Positions 39,751-49,907 of a stretch of DNA of 64,000 nucleotides are shown one piece after another. The position numbers and the translations under genes are program-made. The notes below the pieces were generated by a model. That model saw nothing but the letters and a program-made list of their open reading frames with translations. It had not been told where the DNA came from and searched no databases. The first letter of the stretch is position 1. Every line of letters starts with the position of its first letter. Source of the DNA: Lelliottia sp. WAP21 (GTDB lineage Bacteria; Pseudomonadota; Gammaproteobacteria; Enterobacterales; Enterobacteriaceae). The stretch is taken from positions 434,001 through 498,000 of the forward strand of contig NZ_JAIWPG020000002.1 of NCBI RefSeq assembly GCF_020532665.2. The letters are read 5' to 3'.

Positions 39751-40671
39751 ATGCTGAATTATGTGATTAAACGCCTTTTGGGGTTGATCCCGACGCTGTT
39801 CATTGTGGCAGTGCTGGTGTTTTTATTTGTCCATATGCTCCCGGGCGATCCGGCACGACTCATTGCCGGCCCGGAGGCTGACGCCACCGTGATCGACATG
39901 GTGCGCAAGCAATTAGGTCTCGATCGGCCACTCTACGTGCAGTTCTGGCACTATATGACCGATGTCCTGCAGGGGGATTTTGGCATCTCGATGGTATCGC
40001 GTCGTCCGGTTTCGGAAGAGATTGCCAGCCGATTCATGCCCACGTTCTGGCTGACCATTGCCAGTATGACCTGGGCAATGCTGTTTGGATTGGGGGCCGG
40101 GATTATCGCGGCCGTCTGGCGTAACCGCTGGCCGGATCGTCTGGGCATGGCGCTGGCCGTTACCGGGATCTCGTTCCCGGCCTTTGCGCTGGGGATGCTG
40201 CTGATGCAGATCTTCTCCGTTGAGCTGGGCTGGTTGCCCACGGTAGGGGCAGATACCTGGAAGCACTATGTGCTGCCATCGGTAACCCTCGGTGCCGCGG
40301 TGGCGGCAGTGATGGCGCGTTTTACCCGGGCGTCATTCGTGGACGTCTTAAGCGAAGACTATATGCGTACGGCGCGGGCGAAAGGGGTCAGCGAAAAATG
40401 GGTGATCCTCAAGCATGGCCTGCGTAACGCCTTGATCCCCGTCGTCACCATGATGGGGCTGCAATTTGGCTTCTTGCTCGGCGGGTCGATTGTCGTCGAG
40501 AAAGTCTTTAACTGGCCGGGGTTAGGTCGCCTGCTGGTCGACTCCGTCGACATGCGCGACTATCCGGTGATTCAGGCGGAAGTGTTGCTGTTTTCACTGG
40601 AATTTATTCTCATCAACTTAGTGGTGGATGTGCTTTACGCCGCCATTAACCCGGCAATCAGGTACAAGTAA
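39751..40671 (+). CDS. gsiC: Glutathione ABC transporter permease GsiC
   Basis: Inner-membrane permease of 306 residues from the ATG at 39751 ([20 protein letters not shown]); codons upstream are open but foreign to the family. About six spans are seen. The EAA loop is [30 protein letters not shown]. The TAA stop is followed directly by the gsiD ATG. Confidence 0.97.
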   Translation: MLNYVIKRLLGLIPTLFIVAVLVFLFVHMLPGDPARLIAGPEADATVIDMVRKQLGLDRPLYVQFWHYMTDVLQGDFGISMVSRRPVSEEIASRFMPTFWLTIASMTWAMLFGLGAGIIAAVWRNRWPDRLGMALAVTGISFPAFALGMLLMQIFSVELGWLPTVGADTWKHYVLPSVTLGAAVAAVMARFTRASFVDVLSEDYMRTARAKGVSEKWVILKHGLRNALIPVVTMMGLQFGFLLGGSIVVEKVFNWPGLGRLLVDSVDMRDYPVIQAEVLLFSLEFILINLVVDVLYAAINPAIRYK

Positions 40672-41583
40672 ATGCGACTGTTTAACTGGCGCCGTCAGGC
40701 CATATTAAACGCAATGCCGGGGCTAAAACCGGACCACATTCGCACGCCGTGGAGGGAGTTCTGGCGGCGATTTCGCCGCCAGCCGATCGCGATGGCGGCG
40801 GGGCTTTTTGTGTTGATCTTAATTATTGTGGCGGTTCTGGCACCGTGGATCACCCCCTTCGATGCAGAGAATTACTTCGATTACGACCGGCTGAACGATG
40901 GCCCCTCGATGCTGCACTGGTTCGGTGTGGACTCTCTGGGGCGTGATATTTTCAGCCGCGTGCTGGTGGGGGCACAAATATCGCTGGCGGCCGGGGTATT
41001 CGCCGTCCTGATTGGGGCGGTGATTGGTACGGTGCTGGGGCTGATCGCGGGCTTTTACGAAGGATGGTGGGATCGCATTATCATGCGTATTTGCGATGTG
41101 CTGTTTGCCTTCCCCGGTATTCTTCTGGCGATTGCCGTCGTGGCGATCATGGGCAGCGGCATGGCGAACGTCATTATCGCCGTGGCGATCTTTTCCATAC
41201 CGGCCTTTGCGCGTCTGGTGCGGGGAAATACGCTGGTGTTGAAACACCAAACCTTTATTGAATCGGCGCGCAGCATTGGCGCCAGCGATGCGACCCTCCT
41301 CTTTAACCATATCCTGCCGGGGACGGTCTCTTCCATTGTGGTTTACTTCACCATGCGTATTGGGGTGTCGATTATCTCCGCGGCCAGCCTGTCGTTTCTG
41401 GGATTGGGCGCACAACCGCCGACGCCGGAGTGGGGGGCGATGCTCAACGAGGCAAGAGCGGACATGGTCATTGCACCGCACGTGGCCATCTTCCCGAGCC
41501 TGGCCATTTTCCTGACCGTGCTGGCGTTTAACCTGTTAGGCGATGGGTTGCGCGACGCGCTGGATCCGAGGATCAAGGGGTAG
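40672..41583 (+). CDS. gsiD: Glutathione ABC transporter permease GsiD
   Basis: Second permease subunit, 303 residues as in E. coli. A cytoplasmic N-terminus with [15 protein letters not shown] precedes the first span. The periplasmic loop carries [17 protein letters not shown], and the EAA loop is [22 protein letters not shown]. It is the last gene of the operon. In E. coli two cyclic-di-GMP genes follow (yliE, yliF), but here only a palindromic repeat separates it from rimO. Confidence 0.97.
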   Translation: MRLFNWRRQAILNAMPGLKPDHIRTPWREFWRRFRRQPIAMAAGLFVLILIIVAVLAPWITPFDAENYFDYDRLNDGPSMLHWFGVDSLGRDIFSRVLVGAQISLAAGVFAVLIGAVIGTVLGLIAGFYEGWWDRIIMRICDVLFAFPGILLAIAVVAIMGSGMANVIIAVAIFSIPAFARLVRGNTLVLKHQTFIESARSIGASDATLLFNHILPGTVSSIVVYFTMRIGVSIISAASLSFLGLGAQPPTPEWGAMLNEARADMVIAPHVAIFPSLAIFLTVLAFNLLGDGLRDALDPRIKG

Positions 41584-41590
41584 GATGGAA

Positions 41591-41613
41591 ACCCTCTCCC
41601 GGCGGGAGAGGGT
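41591..41613. repeat. CCCTCTCCC palindrome between gsiD and rimO
   Basis: ACCCTCTCCC - GGC - GGGAGAGGGT, a perfect 10-bp stem with the core of the arrayed repeat family plus GTGAAGGGA. It lies between convergent genes and may serve as a terminator. Confidence 0.8.
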
Positions 41614-41634
41614 GAAGGGAAGGGTAAAACGCCG

Positions 41635-42960
41635 TTAAACCCGGCTTCCCCACAAATCATACTCGTCGGCGTTTTCAACTTTCACGCGAACGATATCGCC
41701 CGGCTTAACGCTGGTTTCACCGTTCAGGTAGACCGCACCGTCGATTTCAGGGGCGTCCGCCATGCTGCGACCAATTGCGCCTTCGTCGTCCACTTCATCG
41801 ATGATGACCAGAATTTCGCGGCCCACTTTCTCCTGCAGACGTTCAGCAGAGATCTGCTGCTGCAGCTGCATAAAGCGGTTCCAGCGCTCTTCTTTCACCT
41901 CTTCCGGAACCTGATCGGCCAGTTCGTTGGCCGTGGCACCCTCGACCGGGCTGTATTTGAAGCAGCCCACGCGATCCAGGCGCGCTTCTTTCAGGAAGTC
42001 GAGCAGCATCTGGAAATCTTCTTCGGTTTCACCCGGGAAGCCCACGATAAAGGTGGAACGCAGGGTCAGGTCCGGGCAGATTTCACGCCACTGTTTGATG
42101 CGTGCCAGCTGACGGTCGACGGAGCCAGGACGTTTCATCAGCTTCAGAATACGCGGGCTGGCGTGCTGCAGCGGGATATCCAGATACGGCAGGATTTTCC
42201 CTTCCGCCATCAGCGGAATGACATCGTCAACGTGCGGATACGGATAAACGTAGTGCAGACGCGTCCAGATACCCAGTTTTGCAAGCTGTTCACACAGGCC
42301 GACCATGCTGGTTTTCACCGGCTCGCCGTTGTGGAAACCAGAGCGGTGTTTCACGTCCACACCGTATGCCGAGGTATCCTGGGAGATCACCAGCAGCTCT
42401 TTAACGCCTGCGTCTGCCAGACGTTTGGCTTCTGCCAGCACTTCACCAATCGGGCGGCTGACCAGATCGCCACGCATGGACGGGATAATGCAGAAGGTGC
42501 AGCGATGGTTGCAGCCTTCAGAAATTTTTAAATACGCATAATGGCGCGGCGTCAGCTTCACGCCCTGTTCAGGCACCAGGCTCAGGAACGGGTTGTGTTT
42601 TGGTTTTGGCACGTAGTGGTGAACATGCTCCAGCACCTGCTCATAGCTGTGCGGCCCGGTGATTTCGAGCACTTTTGGGTGCACTTCACGGATTTGATCG
42701 ACTTTCGCCCCCAGGCAACCGGTGACAATCACTTTGCCGTTTTCGGTCAGCGCTTCGCCGATGGCTTCCAGAGATTCCTGAACGGCGCTGTCGATAAAGC
42801 CACAGGTGTTAACAATCACCATGTCAGCGTTGTCGTAGCTTGGCACCACGTCATAGCCTTCGGTGCGAAGTTCGGTCAGGATGCGTTCAGAATCCACCAG
42901 GTTTTTGGGACAGCCCAGGGAGACGAAGCCGATTTTAGGCTGGTGCGTAACATTGCTCAT
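41635..42960 (-). CDS. rimO: Ribosomal protein S12 methylthiotransferase RimO
   Basis: Radical-SAM enzyme of 441 residues, same as E. coli, that methylthiolates an aspartate of ribosomal protein S12. The N-terminal UPF0004 domain binds an auxiliary cluster through Cys in [17 protein letters not shown] and TGCLG. The radical-SAM CX3CX2C motif is in [15 protein letters not shown]-terminal TRAM domain ends in [11 protein letters not shown]. Confidence 0.98.
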   Translation of the reverse strand: MSNVTHQPKIGFVSLGCPKNLVDSERILTELRTEGYDVVPSYDNADMVIVNTCGFIDSAVQESLEAIGEALTENGKVIVTGCLGAKVDQIREVHPKVLEITGPHSYEQVLEHVHHYVPKPKHNPFLSLVPEQGVKLTPRHYAYLKISEGCNHRCTFCIIPSMRGDLVSRPIGEVLAEAKRLADAGVKELLVISQDTSAYGVDVKHRSGFHNGEPVKTSMVGLCEQLAKLGIWTRLHYVYPYPHVDDVIPLMAEGKILPYLDIPLQHASPRILKLMKRPGSVDRQLARIKQWREICPDLTLRSTFIVGFPGETEEDFQMLLDFLKEARLDRVGCFKYSPVEGATANELADQVPEEVKEERWNRFMQLQQQISAERLQEKVGREILVIIDEVDDEGAIGRSMADAPEIDGAVYLNGETSVKPGDIVRVKVENADEYDLWGSRV

Positions 42961-43177
42961 AGGTTAAAAAATCATCATTTATCGAATTATCAGGCGCGAT
43001 TTTACAGCGTTCCGTGGCGGATTTATAGACTCAAAACGCGGAAGGTCAGTTCAGGAGAAGTTGTTACATTGTAAAAAATGTTAAACAGTTATCTTTTATT
43101 GATCCTGGGCATTAAATCGAACAAAAAATATACATATTCTAAAGGTGCACAATCATTGACAGAGGGAGGTAAAAAGT

Positions 43178-43561
43178 ATGTCCGTTGACAGACTGAAACG
43201 CGATCTTCTGAATAAGTTGATCAACGCCCGAATCGATATTGCTGCTTATCTTCAGTTGAGAACAGCAAAAGGGTATATGTCAGTCAGCGAAAGCGAGCAT
43301 CTGGGTCAAAACTGCCTGGAACTGTGTAATGAAATGCGTGAAAGAGCCCCGGTACTACGTCAGCACTATGATGTCGACGAACGGCAGATTTTACGGCAGG
43401 CGGCGCAGTCTCTTTCACAGGTGGCTGTCTGTATGATGTCGGGGCACCACGATTGCCCGACGTTTGTTGCAGTTGATGCCCGGAAACTTGAAAACTGTCT
43501 GACAACATTATCGCTTTGTATTATGTCTCTGAAAGAGCACCACGCGCTCGGACAGGCGTAA
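43178..43561 (+). CDS. bssR: Biofilm regulator BssR (YliH)
   Basis: A 127-residue protein, the E. coli length, with the conserved segments RIDIAAYLQLRTAKGYMSVSES and VAVCMMSGHHDCPT. In E. coli it affects biofilm formation and indole/AI-2 signalling; the mechanism is not clear. GGGAGGT ribosome-binding site. It is a single gene with about 215 bp of AT-rich promoter region upstream. Confidence 0.92.
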   Translation: MSVDRLKRDLLNKLINARIDIAAYLQLRTAKGYMSVSESEHLGQNCLELCNEMRERAPVLRQHYDVDERQILRQAAQSLSQVAVCMMSGHHDCPTFVAVDARKLENCLTTLSLCIMSLKEHHALGQA

Positions 43562-43667
43562 ATACGGGGGAGGCGACTCCCCCATCTGTTTAAGCTTTTG
43601 TAAAAGTTGCCGCGCTCTGAGTCGATCTGGCTAATCTTTAAGCCATACGACGAAAAAGGAGTGCGTT

Positions 43668-44786
43668 ATGCATCGATCCTCGCTTATTCCCCTGTCTCTG
43701 GTCTTTCTCTCGGGTTCGCTTGTGGCGGCGCCTGCTCCGGTCAAGGTCGACGTTTTACAAACCAAACTCGATCATCCCTGGTCGCTGGCTTTTTTACCCG
43801 CGAATCAGGGCCTGCTTCTGACGTTAAAGGGAGGCCAGCTTAAACACTGGCAGGCAGGAAAAGGCTTATCCGATCCCATAGTGGGTATCCCAAAAGTGTG
43901 GGATAGCGGACAGGGGGGATTGTTTGATGTGGTGCTGGCACCAGACTTTGAACGTTCCCGCCGCATCTGGCTGAGCTATGCCGAAGGGGGCAATGACGGA
44001 AAAGCCGGCACGGCGGTGGGGTATGGACGACTGAGCGAGGATCTGTCGCGCATTGAAGCTTTCCAGGTGGTGTTCCGTCAGATGCCCAAACTCTCGACCG
44101 GCAACCACTTTGGCGGACGGCTGGTGTTTGATGGCAAAGGACACCTATTTATCGGCTTAGGCGAGAACAATCAGCGACCGACGGCGCAGGATCTCGATAA
44201 ATTGCAGGGCAAGGTGGTACGCCTGACCGATCAGGGGAAAATCCCCGCCGATAATCCCTTTGTCGATAAAGCCGGTGCCCGCCCGGAAATCTGGTCTTAC
44301 GGCATTCGAAATCCGCAGGGTATGGCAATGAACCCGTGGAGCGACACCCTCTGGCTGAACGAGCATGGCCCGCGCGGGGGCGATGAGATCAATATCCCGG
44401 AGAAAGGTAAAAACTACGGCTGGCCGCTGGCGACCCACGGCATTAACTACAGCGGGCTGAAGATCCCTGAAGCGAAAGGGGAACATCATGAAGGGACCGA
44501 ACCGCCGCTCTTTGTCTGGAAAGTCTCGCCCGCCGTGAGCGGGATGGCTTTCTACAACAGCGATGTTTTCCCGCAATGGAAGAACAAACTGTTTATCGGG
44601 GCACTGAAAGAGAAAAGCGTCATTGTCCTGAATGTGAACGGCAATCACGTGACCGAAGAGGGGCGCATTCTGGACGATAAAGGCCAGCGTATCCGTGACG
44701 TCCGCGTAGGGCCGGATGGCTATCTCTATGTGTTAACCGATGAATCGGACGGACAACTCTGGAAAGTCAGCCCGTCCGGGTCGTAA
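43668..44786 (+). CDS. yliI: PQQ-dependent aldose sugar dehydrogenase YliI
   Basis: Soluble periplasmic quinoprotein of 372 residues (E. coli 371). A signal peptide ends near VAA|PAPVKV. It has a six-bladed propeller of the GDH/hedgehog-interacting-protein type. Conserved blocks are LDHPWSLAFLP, STGNHFGGRLVFDGKGHLFIGLGE and the PQQ-binding EIWSYGIRNPQGMAMNP and NEHGPRGGDEIN. AAAAGGAG ribosome-binding site. It converges on gstB with adjacent stop codons. Confidence 0.95.
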   Translation: MHRSSLIPLSLVFLSGSLVAAPAPVKVDVLQTKLDHPWSLAFLPANQGLLLTLKGGQLKHWQAGKGLSDPIVGIPKVWDSGQGGLFDVVLAPDFERSRRIWLSYAEGGNDGKAGTAVGYGRLSEDLSRIEAFQVVFRQMPKLSTGNHFGGRLVFDGKGHLFIGLGENNQRPTAQDLDKLQGKVVRLTDQGKIPADNPFVDKAGARPEIWSYGIRNPQGMAMNPWSDTLWLNEHGPRGGDEINIPEKGKNYGWPLATHGINYSGLKIPEAKGEHHEGTEPPLFVWKVSPAVSGMAFYNSDVFPQWKNKLFIGALKEKSVIVLNVNGNHVTEEGRILDDKGQRIRDVRVGPDGYLYVLTDESDGQLWKVSPSGS

Positions 44787-45413
44787 TCACGTTACCGGGA
44801 TCATTACGGTGCTGCGATAAGCAGGACGCTCGCTAAGCTGTTTCAGCCAGCGTTCCAGATGCGGGCGCGGTGCCCACGTGATGCCAAGGTTGGTCAGGTT
44901 CCAGACAAAGGGGGCGACGGCAATATCGCCCACGCCAAACTCTTTGCCAGAGAACCACGGCTGATTGGCGAGCGTGCTGTCCATCAATTCGAAGAGCGAT
45001 TCGCAGGCGTCCTGCGCGGCATGGATGGCGGGATAATTGCGCTCGGCTTCCGGCGTTCTTACCAGTCCCATCAGGATCACGCGGTGGGTGGGCGAGAGCG
45101 TCTGGTTGGCCCAGTCCATCCATTTTTCACCGCTGGCCCGCCTGGCCGGCGCATCGATCCACAGGCGGCTTTGACCATACTGCGCGGCCAGATAACGTAC
45201 GATGGTATTGGATTCCCACAGCGTGAGGTCGGTTTCATCATCACGCAGCAGGGGGACCAGACCATTCGGGTTCATCGCCAGATACTCCGCGTCTTTGTTG
45301 ACCCCAAATTCTAATCCCGCCATGATTTGGTTGTACGGAAGCTCCAGCTCTTCCAGCGTCCAGAGCACCTTTTTCACATTGGTTGAATTATTCCTGCCCC
45401 ACAGCGTAATCAT
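44787..45413 (-). CDS. gstB: Glutathione S-transferase GstB (YliJ)
   Basis: A 208-residue GST from the ATG at 45413, which follows AGGAGTC; the upstream open frame is foreign. An N-terminal thioredoxin fold ([27 protein letters not shown]) with NPNGLVPLL and [10 protein letters not shown] is followed by the helical domain. The E. coli enzyme acts on bromoacetate-type substrates. Stop codons of gstB and the convergent yliI are side by side. Confidence 0.95.
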   Translation of the reverse strand: MITLWGRNNSTNVKKVLWTLEELELPYNQIMAGLEFGVNKDAEYLAMNPNGLVPLLRDDETDLTLWESNTIVRYLAAQYGQSRLWIDAPARRASGEKWMDWANQTLSPTHRVILMGLVRTPEAERNYPAIHAAQDACESLFELMDSTLANQPWFSGKEFGVGDIAVAPFVWNLTNLGITWAPRPHLERWLKQLSERPAYRSTVMIPVT

Positions 45414-45671
45414 AATGACTCCTGAATTGTTCAGTTTATCTGTCTGGTAAATGAAACAAGGTGTTTTACCCATCGTGAGATAAAGCCAACATTTACGCAA
45501 CAGATGATAAAAAAAACCGCTGAATCAAAGCGTATCTGAATGTTATTGCGTAAACTTTAAAAACTTTACCTGGTTTAGGTTTCTTTAATAGTTCTAGTGC
45601 GCTATTACTCATCGCTTCTTGCGACACGGTGATGTGACGTAATTATTTGAATGGACACTCGGGTGGCATTT

Positions 45672-46877
45672 ATGACGCAAAAAACTTCCTCTCTGCGCAG
45701 CCTGGCGGCAGGCTCTGCGCTGCTTTTCCTTTTTGCCCCAACGCTCTACGCAGCCGAGCAGGCCGCGCCAGAAGCGCCGCCGGTTGATGCGCGCGCCTGG
45801 ATTCTGATGGATTATGCCAGTGGCAAAGTGCTGGCAGAAGGCAATGCCGACGAACAGCTGGACCCCGCCAGCCTCACCAAGATTATGACCAGCTACGTGG
45901 TCGGTCAGGCATTAAAAGCCGGGAAAATTAAGCTCGATGACATGGTCACCATCGGTAAAGACGCCTGGGCGACGGGCAATCCCGCGCTGCGTGGCTCTTC
46001 CGTTATGTTCCTGAAACCGGGCGATCAGGTCTCGGTTTCTGATTTGAACAAAGGGGTTATTATTCAGTCCGGCAATGATGCGTGTATTGCACTGGCCGAT
46101 TATGTGGCAGGCAGTCAGGATTCATTTATCGGTTTGATGAATGGTTATGCGCAAAGACTGGGATTAACCAAAACCACCTTCAAGACCGTACACGGGCTGG
46201 ATGCGCCTGGACAATTCAGTACCGCACGTGACATGGCGCTGCTGGGCAAAGCGCTAATCCATGACGTGCCGGACGAATACGCAATCCATAAAGAGAAAGA
46301 GTTCACCTTCAACAAGATACGCCAGCCAAACCGCAACCGTCTGTTGTGGAGCAGCAACGTTAACGTGGACGGCATGAAGACCGGCACAACGGCAGGCGCA
46401 GGCTACAACCTGGTGGCCTCGGCGACGCAGGGGGATATGCGCCTGATTTCTGTCGTGCTGGGCACCAAAACCGATCGTATTCGATTCAACGAATCAGAAA
46501 AATTACTGACCTGGGGCTTCCGTTTCTTCGAAACGGTGACGCCAATTAAGCCGGATGCCACTTTTGTGAGCCAGCGCGTCTGGTTTGGTGACAAGAGCGA
46601 AGTGAATCTGGGCGCAGGGGAAGCAGGCTCAGTGACCATTCCACGTGGTCAGCTGAAAAACCTCAAAGCAAGCTATACCCTCACCGATCCTCAACTGACC
46701 GCGCCGTTGAAGAAAGGTCAGGTTGTTGGCTCGATTGACTTCCAGCTTAATGGCAAATCTATCGAACAGCGTCCGCTGATCGTGATGGAAGCCGTGGAAG
46801 AAGGTGGATTCTTTAGCCGGATGTGGGACTTCGTATTAATGAAATTCCACGGTTGGTTCGGTGGGTGGTTCTCCTAG
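45672..46877 (+). CDS. dacC: D-alanyl-D-alanine carboxypeptidase DacC (PBP6)
   Basis: Low-molecular-weight penicillin-binding protein of 401 residues from the ATG at 45672 ([15 protein letters not shown]). The signal peptide is cut at YAA|EQ. Catalytic motifs are SLTKIM (SxxK), SGNDA (SxN) and KTGTTAG (KTG). A C-terminal amphipathic helix ([22 protein letters not shown]) anchors it to the inner membrane. It trims pentapeptides in peptidoglycan. Its terminator is the first unit of an 8-fold tandem array. Confidence 0.98.
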   Translation: MTQKTSSLRSLAAGSALLFLFAPTLYAAEQAAPEAPPVDARAWILMDYASGKVLAEGNADEQLDPASLTKIMTSYVVGQALKAGKIKLDDMVTIGKDAWATGNPALRGSSVMFLKPGDQVSVSDLNKGVIIQSGNDACIALADYVAGSQDSFIGLMNGYAQRLGLTKTTFKTVHGLDAPGQFSTARDMALLGKALIHDVPDEYAIHKEKEFTFNKIRQPNRNRLLWSSNVNVDGMKTGTTAGAGYNLVASATQGDMRLISVVLGTKTDRIRFNESEKLLTWGFRFFETVTPIKPDATFVSQRVWFGDKSEVNLGAGEAGSVTIPRGQLKNLKASYTLTDPQLTAPLKKGQVVGSIDFQLNGKSIEQRPLIVMEAVEEGGFFSRMWDFVLMKFHGWFGGWFS

Positions 46878-46889
46878 GTAAACGCTAAA

Positions 46890-47562
46890 CGGCAACCGAG
46901 TTGCCGTTTTAATGTTTTCCCCCTCTCCCGTGGGAAAGGGCTGGGGTGAGGGCATCCGCCCGCAGAGGGCACGTGCAAACCGGCAACCGAGTTGCCGTTT
47001 TTAGTGCGTTCCCCCTCTCCCGTGGGAAAGGGCCGGGGTGAGGGCATCAGCCCGCAGAGGGCACGTGCAAACCGGCGACCATGTTGCCGTTTTAGTGTTT
47101 TCCCCCTCTCCCGTGGGAGAGGGCCGGGGTGAGGGCATCCGCCCGCAGAGGACTCGTGCAAACTGGCAACCGAGTTGCCGTTTTAGTGTTTTCCACCTCT
47201 CCCATGGGAGAGGGCCGGGGTGAGGGCATCAGCCCGCAGAGGACACGTGCAACCCGGCAACTGAGTTGCCGTTTTAGTGTTTTCCCCCTCTCCCACGGGA
47301 GAGGGCTGGGGTGAGGGCATCAGCCCGCAGAGGACACGTGCAAACCGGGAACCAAGTTGCCGTTTTAGTGTTTTCCCCCTCTCCCGTGGGAGAGGGCTGG
47401 GGTGAGGGCATCAGCCCGCAGAGGACATGTGCAAACCGGCGACTATGTTGCCGTTTTAATGTTTTCCCCCTCTCCCGTGGGAGAGGGCTGGGGTGAGGGC
47501 ATCAGCCCGCAGAGGACACGTGCAACCCGGCAACCGTGTTGCCGTTTTTAGTGTGTTCCCCG
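46890..47562. repeat. Tandem array, 7 full and 1 partial copies of a 91-bp unit carrying the dacC terminator
   Basis: Units start at 46890, 46981, 47073, 47164, 47255, 47346, 47437 and 47528, so the period is 91 bp (one unit 92). Each holds a terminator-like hairpin GGCAACCGAGTTGCC-GTTTTAGTG and then the CCCTCTCCCGTGGGAGAGGG palindrome with CTGGGGTGAGGGCATCAGCCCGCAGAGGACACGTGCAAAC. The first hairpin lies right after dacC and is its natural terminator. The last unit is cut off after its terminator hairpin, next to deoR. Confidence 0.97.
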
Positions 47563-47568
47563 CCCCCT

Positions 47569-48327
47569 TCAATACATCAGCTTAATTTGCTGCGCCTTCG
47601 CATGAGCGACCAGGTCTTCATCCGGGCGACAATCGCTAACGATAGCGTCGAAGCGTGCCAGCTCACCCATTCTGGCCGAACGCACCTTGCCAAACTTACT
47701 GTGATCGACCACCAGCACGTGGTATTGCGCCGCATTCATCGCCCAGTGCTTCACCGTCAACTCTTCAAGATTAAAGCACGTCGCCCCCTGACGTACGCTG
47801 ACGCCAGCCGCAGAGTAAAAGGCAATATCGGGGCAGAGATTCGTCAGAGTATCCTGAAGATTTAACGGCTTAAAAATCGCATTACTGGCGTGGAACTCCC
47901 CGCCGCACAGAATCACCCGGCACTCGGGCTTTTCCTGTAAGGCAAGGAAGGTGTTCAGGGAGTAACAGACAGCGGTAAACGGCAGTGCATTATCAATGGC
48001 TTCGATAATCCACGGTGTCGTGGTTCCACAGTCGAAAAATAACGTCTGATGAGGCTGCACAAGCGAGGCCGCCAGGCGTGCCGCTTTGCGTTTTTCTTCC
48101 ACCAGACGGGTCTTCTGATCGTTAATCAGATAGTGACTGGCGCTGCGAGGCTCCAGAACAATATAGCCCCCCAGCAGGACCACAGGCCCGGGTTCACTGT
48201 TTAAATCCCGACGGATGGTCATCTCTGATACGCCAAGCAACGCGGCGGCTTCTTTGAGATGCAGCTTATCGCTGCGCTTTAGCGCCTGCAGCAGCTGTGC
48301 AATGCGGTCATCGCGTCGTGTTTCCAT
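47569..48327 (-). CDS. deoR: Deoxyribonucleoside regulon repressor DeoR
   Basis: DeoR-family repressor of 252 residues, the E. coli length. The N-terminal helix-turn-helix is HLKEAAALLGVSEMTIRRDLNSE. The C-terminal sugar-phosphate sensor domain (DeoRC) includes FFDCGTTTPWIIEAIDNALPFTAVCYSLNTFLAL and the VLVVDHSKFGKV block; deoxyribose-5-phosphate is the inducer. It converges on dacC across the 91-bp array. Confidence 0.97.
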   Translation of the reverse strand: METRRDDRIAQLLQALKRSDKLHLKEAAALLGVSEMTIRRDLNSEPGPVVLLGGYIVLEPRSASHYLINDQKTRLVEEKRKAARLAASLVQPHQTLFFDCGTTTPWIIEAIDNALPFTAVCYSLNTFLALQEKPECRVILCGGEFHASNAIFKPLNLQDTLTNLCPDIAFYSAAGVSVRQGATCFNLEELTVKHWAMNAAQYHVLVVDHSKFGKVRSARMGELARFDAIVSDCRPDEDLVAHAKAQQIKLMY

Positions 48328-48341
48328 AGTTCCTCGGGATG

Positions 48342-48372
48342 AAAAAAGTGAACGCCCGCAGGGCGGGCGTTC
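48342..48372 (-). terminator. Terminator of ybjG
   Basis: On the minus strand GAACGCCCGC - CCT - GCGGGCGTTC followed by ACTTTTTTC, between ybjG and deoR. Confidence 0.9.
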
Positions 48373-48395
48373 AAGTGTAACCTGTCGGACTGGGG

Positions 48396-49004
48396 TTAGT
48401 CACGTATCCAGCCTTTGCGGATAGGGAAGGCAAAACAGATGCGATAGATACGCTGAAGTGCCTGATAAAGCCGTGTTCCGAAGAGATTCCAGAGGATCTG
48501 TGCGCTCAGACAGCCAATCATCCCCACCAGCAGGCCGCCCAGCATATCCAGCGGCCAGTGTACGCCAAGATAAACCCTTGACCAGGCGATGGCCGCCGCA
48601 ATAGCCATTAACACCACGCCAGACCACAGGCGATGCCATAACAGGAAGGCCAGCGCAAAGGTAAAGATCACCGTACCGTGATCGCTCGGGAACGAATCGT
48701 CGGCAGAATGATGGAGGAAGTTATAGCCGATGTGGTCCACAAACGGACGATCGTGTGGGAACAAATGGCCCAGCGTCCAGGAGGCCGTCATGCTGATAAC
48801 CAGCGCCATCGCTACTTTGATGACCAGCTGGCGCTGGGCGCTCACCTGTTTACGAGGCCCCCACAACCACAGGATAACCACCAGAGCTGGCACGATATTG
48901 ATCAGATCCTTCGCAATGAAAGTGGCAACGTCGATCATCCACTCTGGCGAAGCAGGGGTGGCATTAATCAGATAAAACAGTCCGTAATTGAGATTCTCTA
49001 ACAT
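48396..49004 (-). CDS. ybjG: Undecaprenyl-diphosphatase YbjG
   Basis: Membrane PAP2 phosphatase of 202 residues from the ATG at 49004 (MLENLNYGLFYLINATP) after CGAGGAT. It recycles the lipid carrier of peptidoglycan by removing a phosphate from undecaprenyl-PP. The three PAP2 signatures are in HLFPHDRPF, SFPSDHGTV and SRVYLGVHWPLDMLGG. The E. coli version gives mild bacitracin tolerance. It lies 7 bp after a second PAP2 gene, forming a pair not present in K-12. Confidence 0.95.
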   Translation of the reverse strand: MLENLNYGLFYLINATPASPEWMIDVATFIAKDLINIVPALVVILWLWGPRKQVSAQRQLVIKVAMALVISMTASWTLGHLFPHDRPFVDHIGYNFLHHSADDSFPSDHGTVIFTFALAFLLWHRLWSGVVLMAIAAAIAWSRVYLGVHWPLDMLGGLLVGMIGCLSAQILWNLFGTRLYQALQRIYRICFAFPIRKGWIRD

Positions 49005-49011
49005 ATCCTCG

Positions 49012-49740
49012 TTACTCTTTTGCAAACCAGGCAGAAATCAGGCCATAGGCCACTACCTGTGAAAACCACACCCACCAACCTGCCCACAGGTTATGTGAGA
49101 AAAAATGTGCGCCGCGCATCACCTGACCAAAACCCATTGCCAGGCCCATCACGACGCCGAGCGCTACGCAACACCAGGCCAGGCGAGGGCGTTCGCGCCA
49201 GAATCCAAAAAACAGTCCCATCAACATAAACCCGCTGGAGGAGTGTCCGCCGGGAAAACAGCGTCCTGGGCCACTGTCTGCGGGGGTATGACCAAAAAGG
49301 GGCCACGAGACCGCTTTGCCGCCGTATTCCACCAGGTCCCACGGGCAGCTGTGATGGCTGATGCTTTTCAGCGTGCCCACAACCAGCGCACCCAGCCCCA
49401 CCAGCAGTGCGGTGGTGATCCAGCGCGCATTACGGCAAACGACCCCGTAAATCAGTGCCGATACGGCAAGGGCGATCGCGAGATATTTCGCCAGCCGGTG
49501 ATTCAGCAGATCCAGCAAAGGGTTTTGTTGCAAGGGGAAGCGGTGCGTGGCAGCGTCGTACCAGAAACCCGTTATCCAGCGATCGAACGTTTCATCGCGG
49601 GAGACCCAGGTAAACAGCGCCGCCAGGACCACCAGCATTAAAAGTTGATAACCATAAAAGCGGACAGGCAGACGGTAAAGCGGTTTTGTCTTAGTTGTCG
49701 GTGACTTAGATAATTCTGATGGGGTAAATGTCTGTGTCAT
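49012..49740 (-). CDS. Second PAP2-family membrane phosphatase
   Basis: A 242-residue membrane protein with about six spans and a variant PAP2 signature set: KSISHHSCPWDLVEYGG, then CFPGGHSSSGF, then RGAHFFSHNLWAGWW. This subtype resembles the lipid A 1-phosphatase/LpxT-like side of the family more than YbjG, but its substrate cannot be fixed. It starts the operon with ybjG, whose ribosome-binding site sits in the 7-bp gap between them. E. coli K-12 has no gene here. Confidence 0.85.
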   Translation of the reverse strand: MTQTFTPSELSKSPTTKTKPLYRLPVRFYGYQLLMLVVLAALFTWVSRDETFDRWITGFWYDAATHRFPLQQNPLLDLLNHRLAKYLAIALAVSALIYGVVCRNARWITTALLVGLGALVVGTLKSISHHSCPWDLVEYGGKAVSWPLFGHTPADSGPGRCFPGGHSSSGFMLMGLFFGFWRERPRLAWCCVALGVVMGLAMGFGQVMRGAHFFSHNLWAGWWVWFSQVVAYGLISAWFAKE

Positions 49741-49907
49741 AATTACGGTCAGTGACGTGTCATCGGGGTATCATAAAGGTGTCAACTTAAGGAAACCTTA
49801 AACGACAACGATATGTGCTTTATTTCTGTTTCTCCTCAATAATTCACTATCTCAGGCTGCGGCATTTCATTAAAATCACCGCGATTTTGACACTATAAAG
49901 AGACCGC

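Noticed and set aside
46874-47161. Open frames of 61-95 codons on both strands across the 91-bp array
   Set aside because: The 91-bp period is not a multiple of three, and the frames exist only because the repeat lacks stops; no ribosome-binding sites.
46890-47562. Regular repeat array resembling a CRISPR
   Set aside because: The whole 91-bp unit is conserved, including the parts between hairpins; there are no unique spacers and no cas genes nearby.
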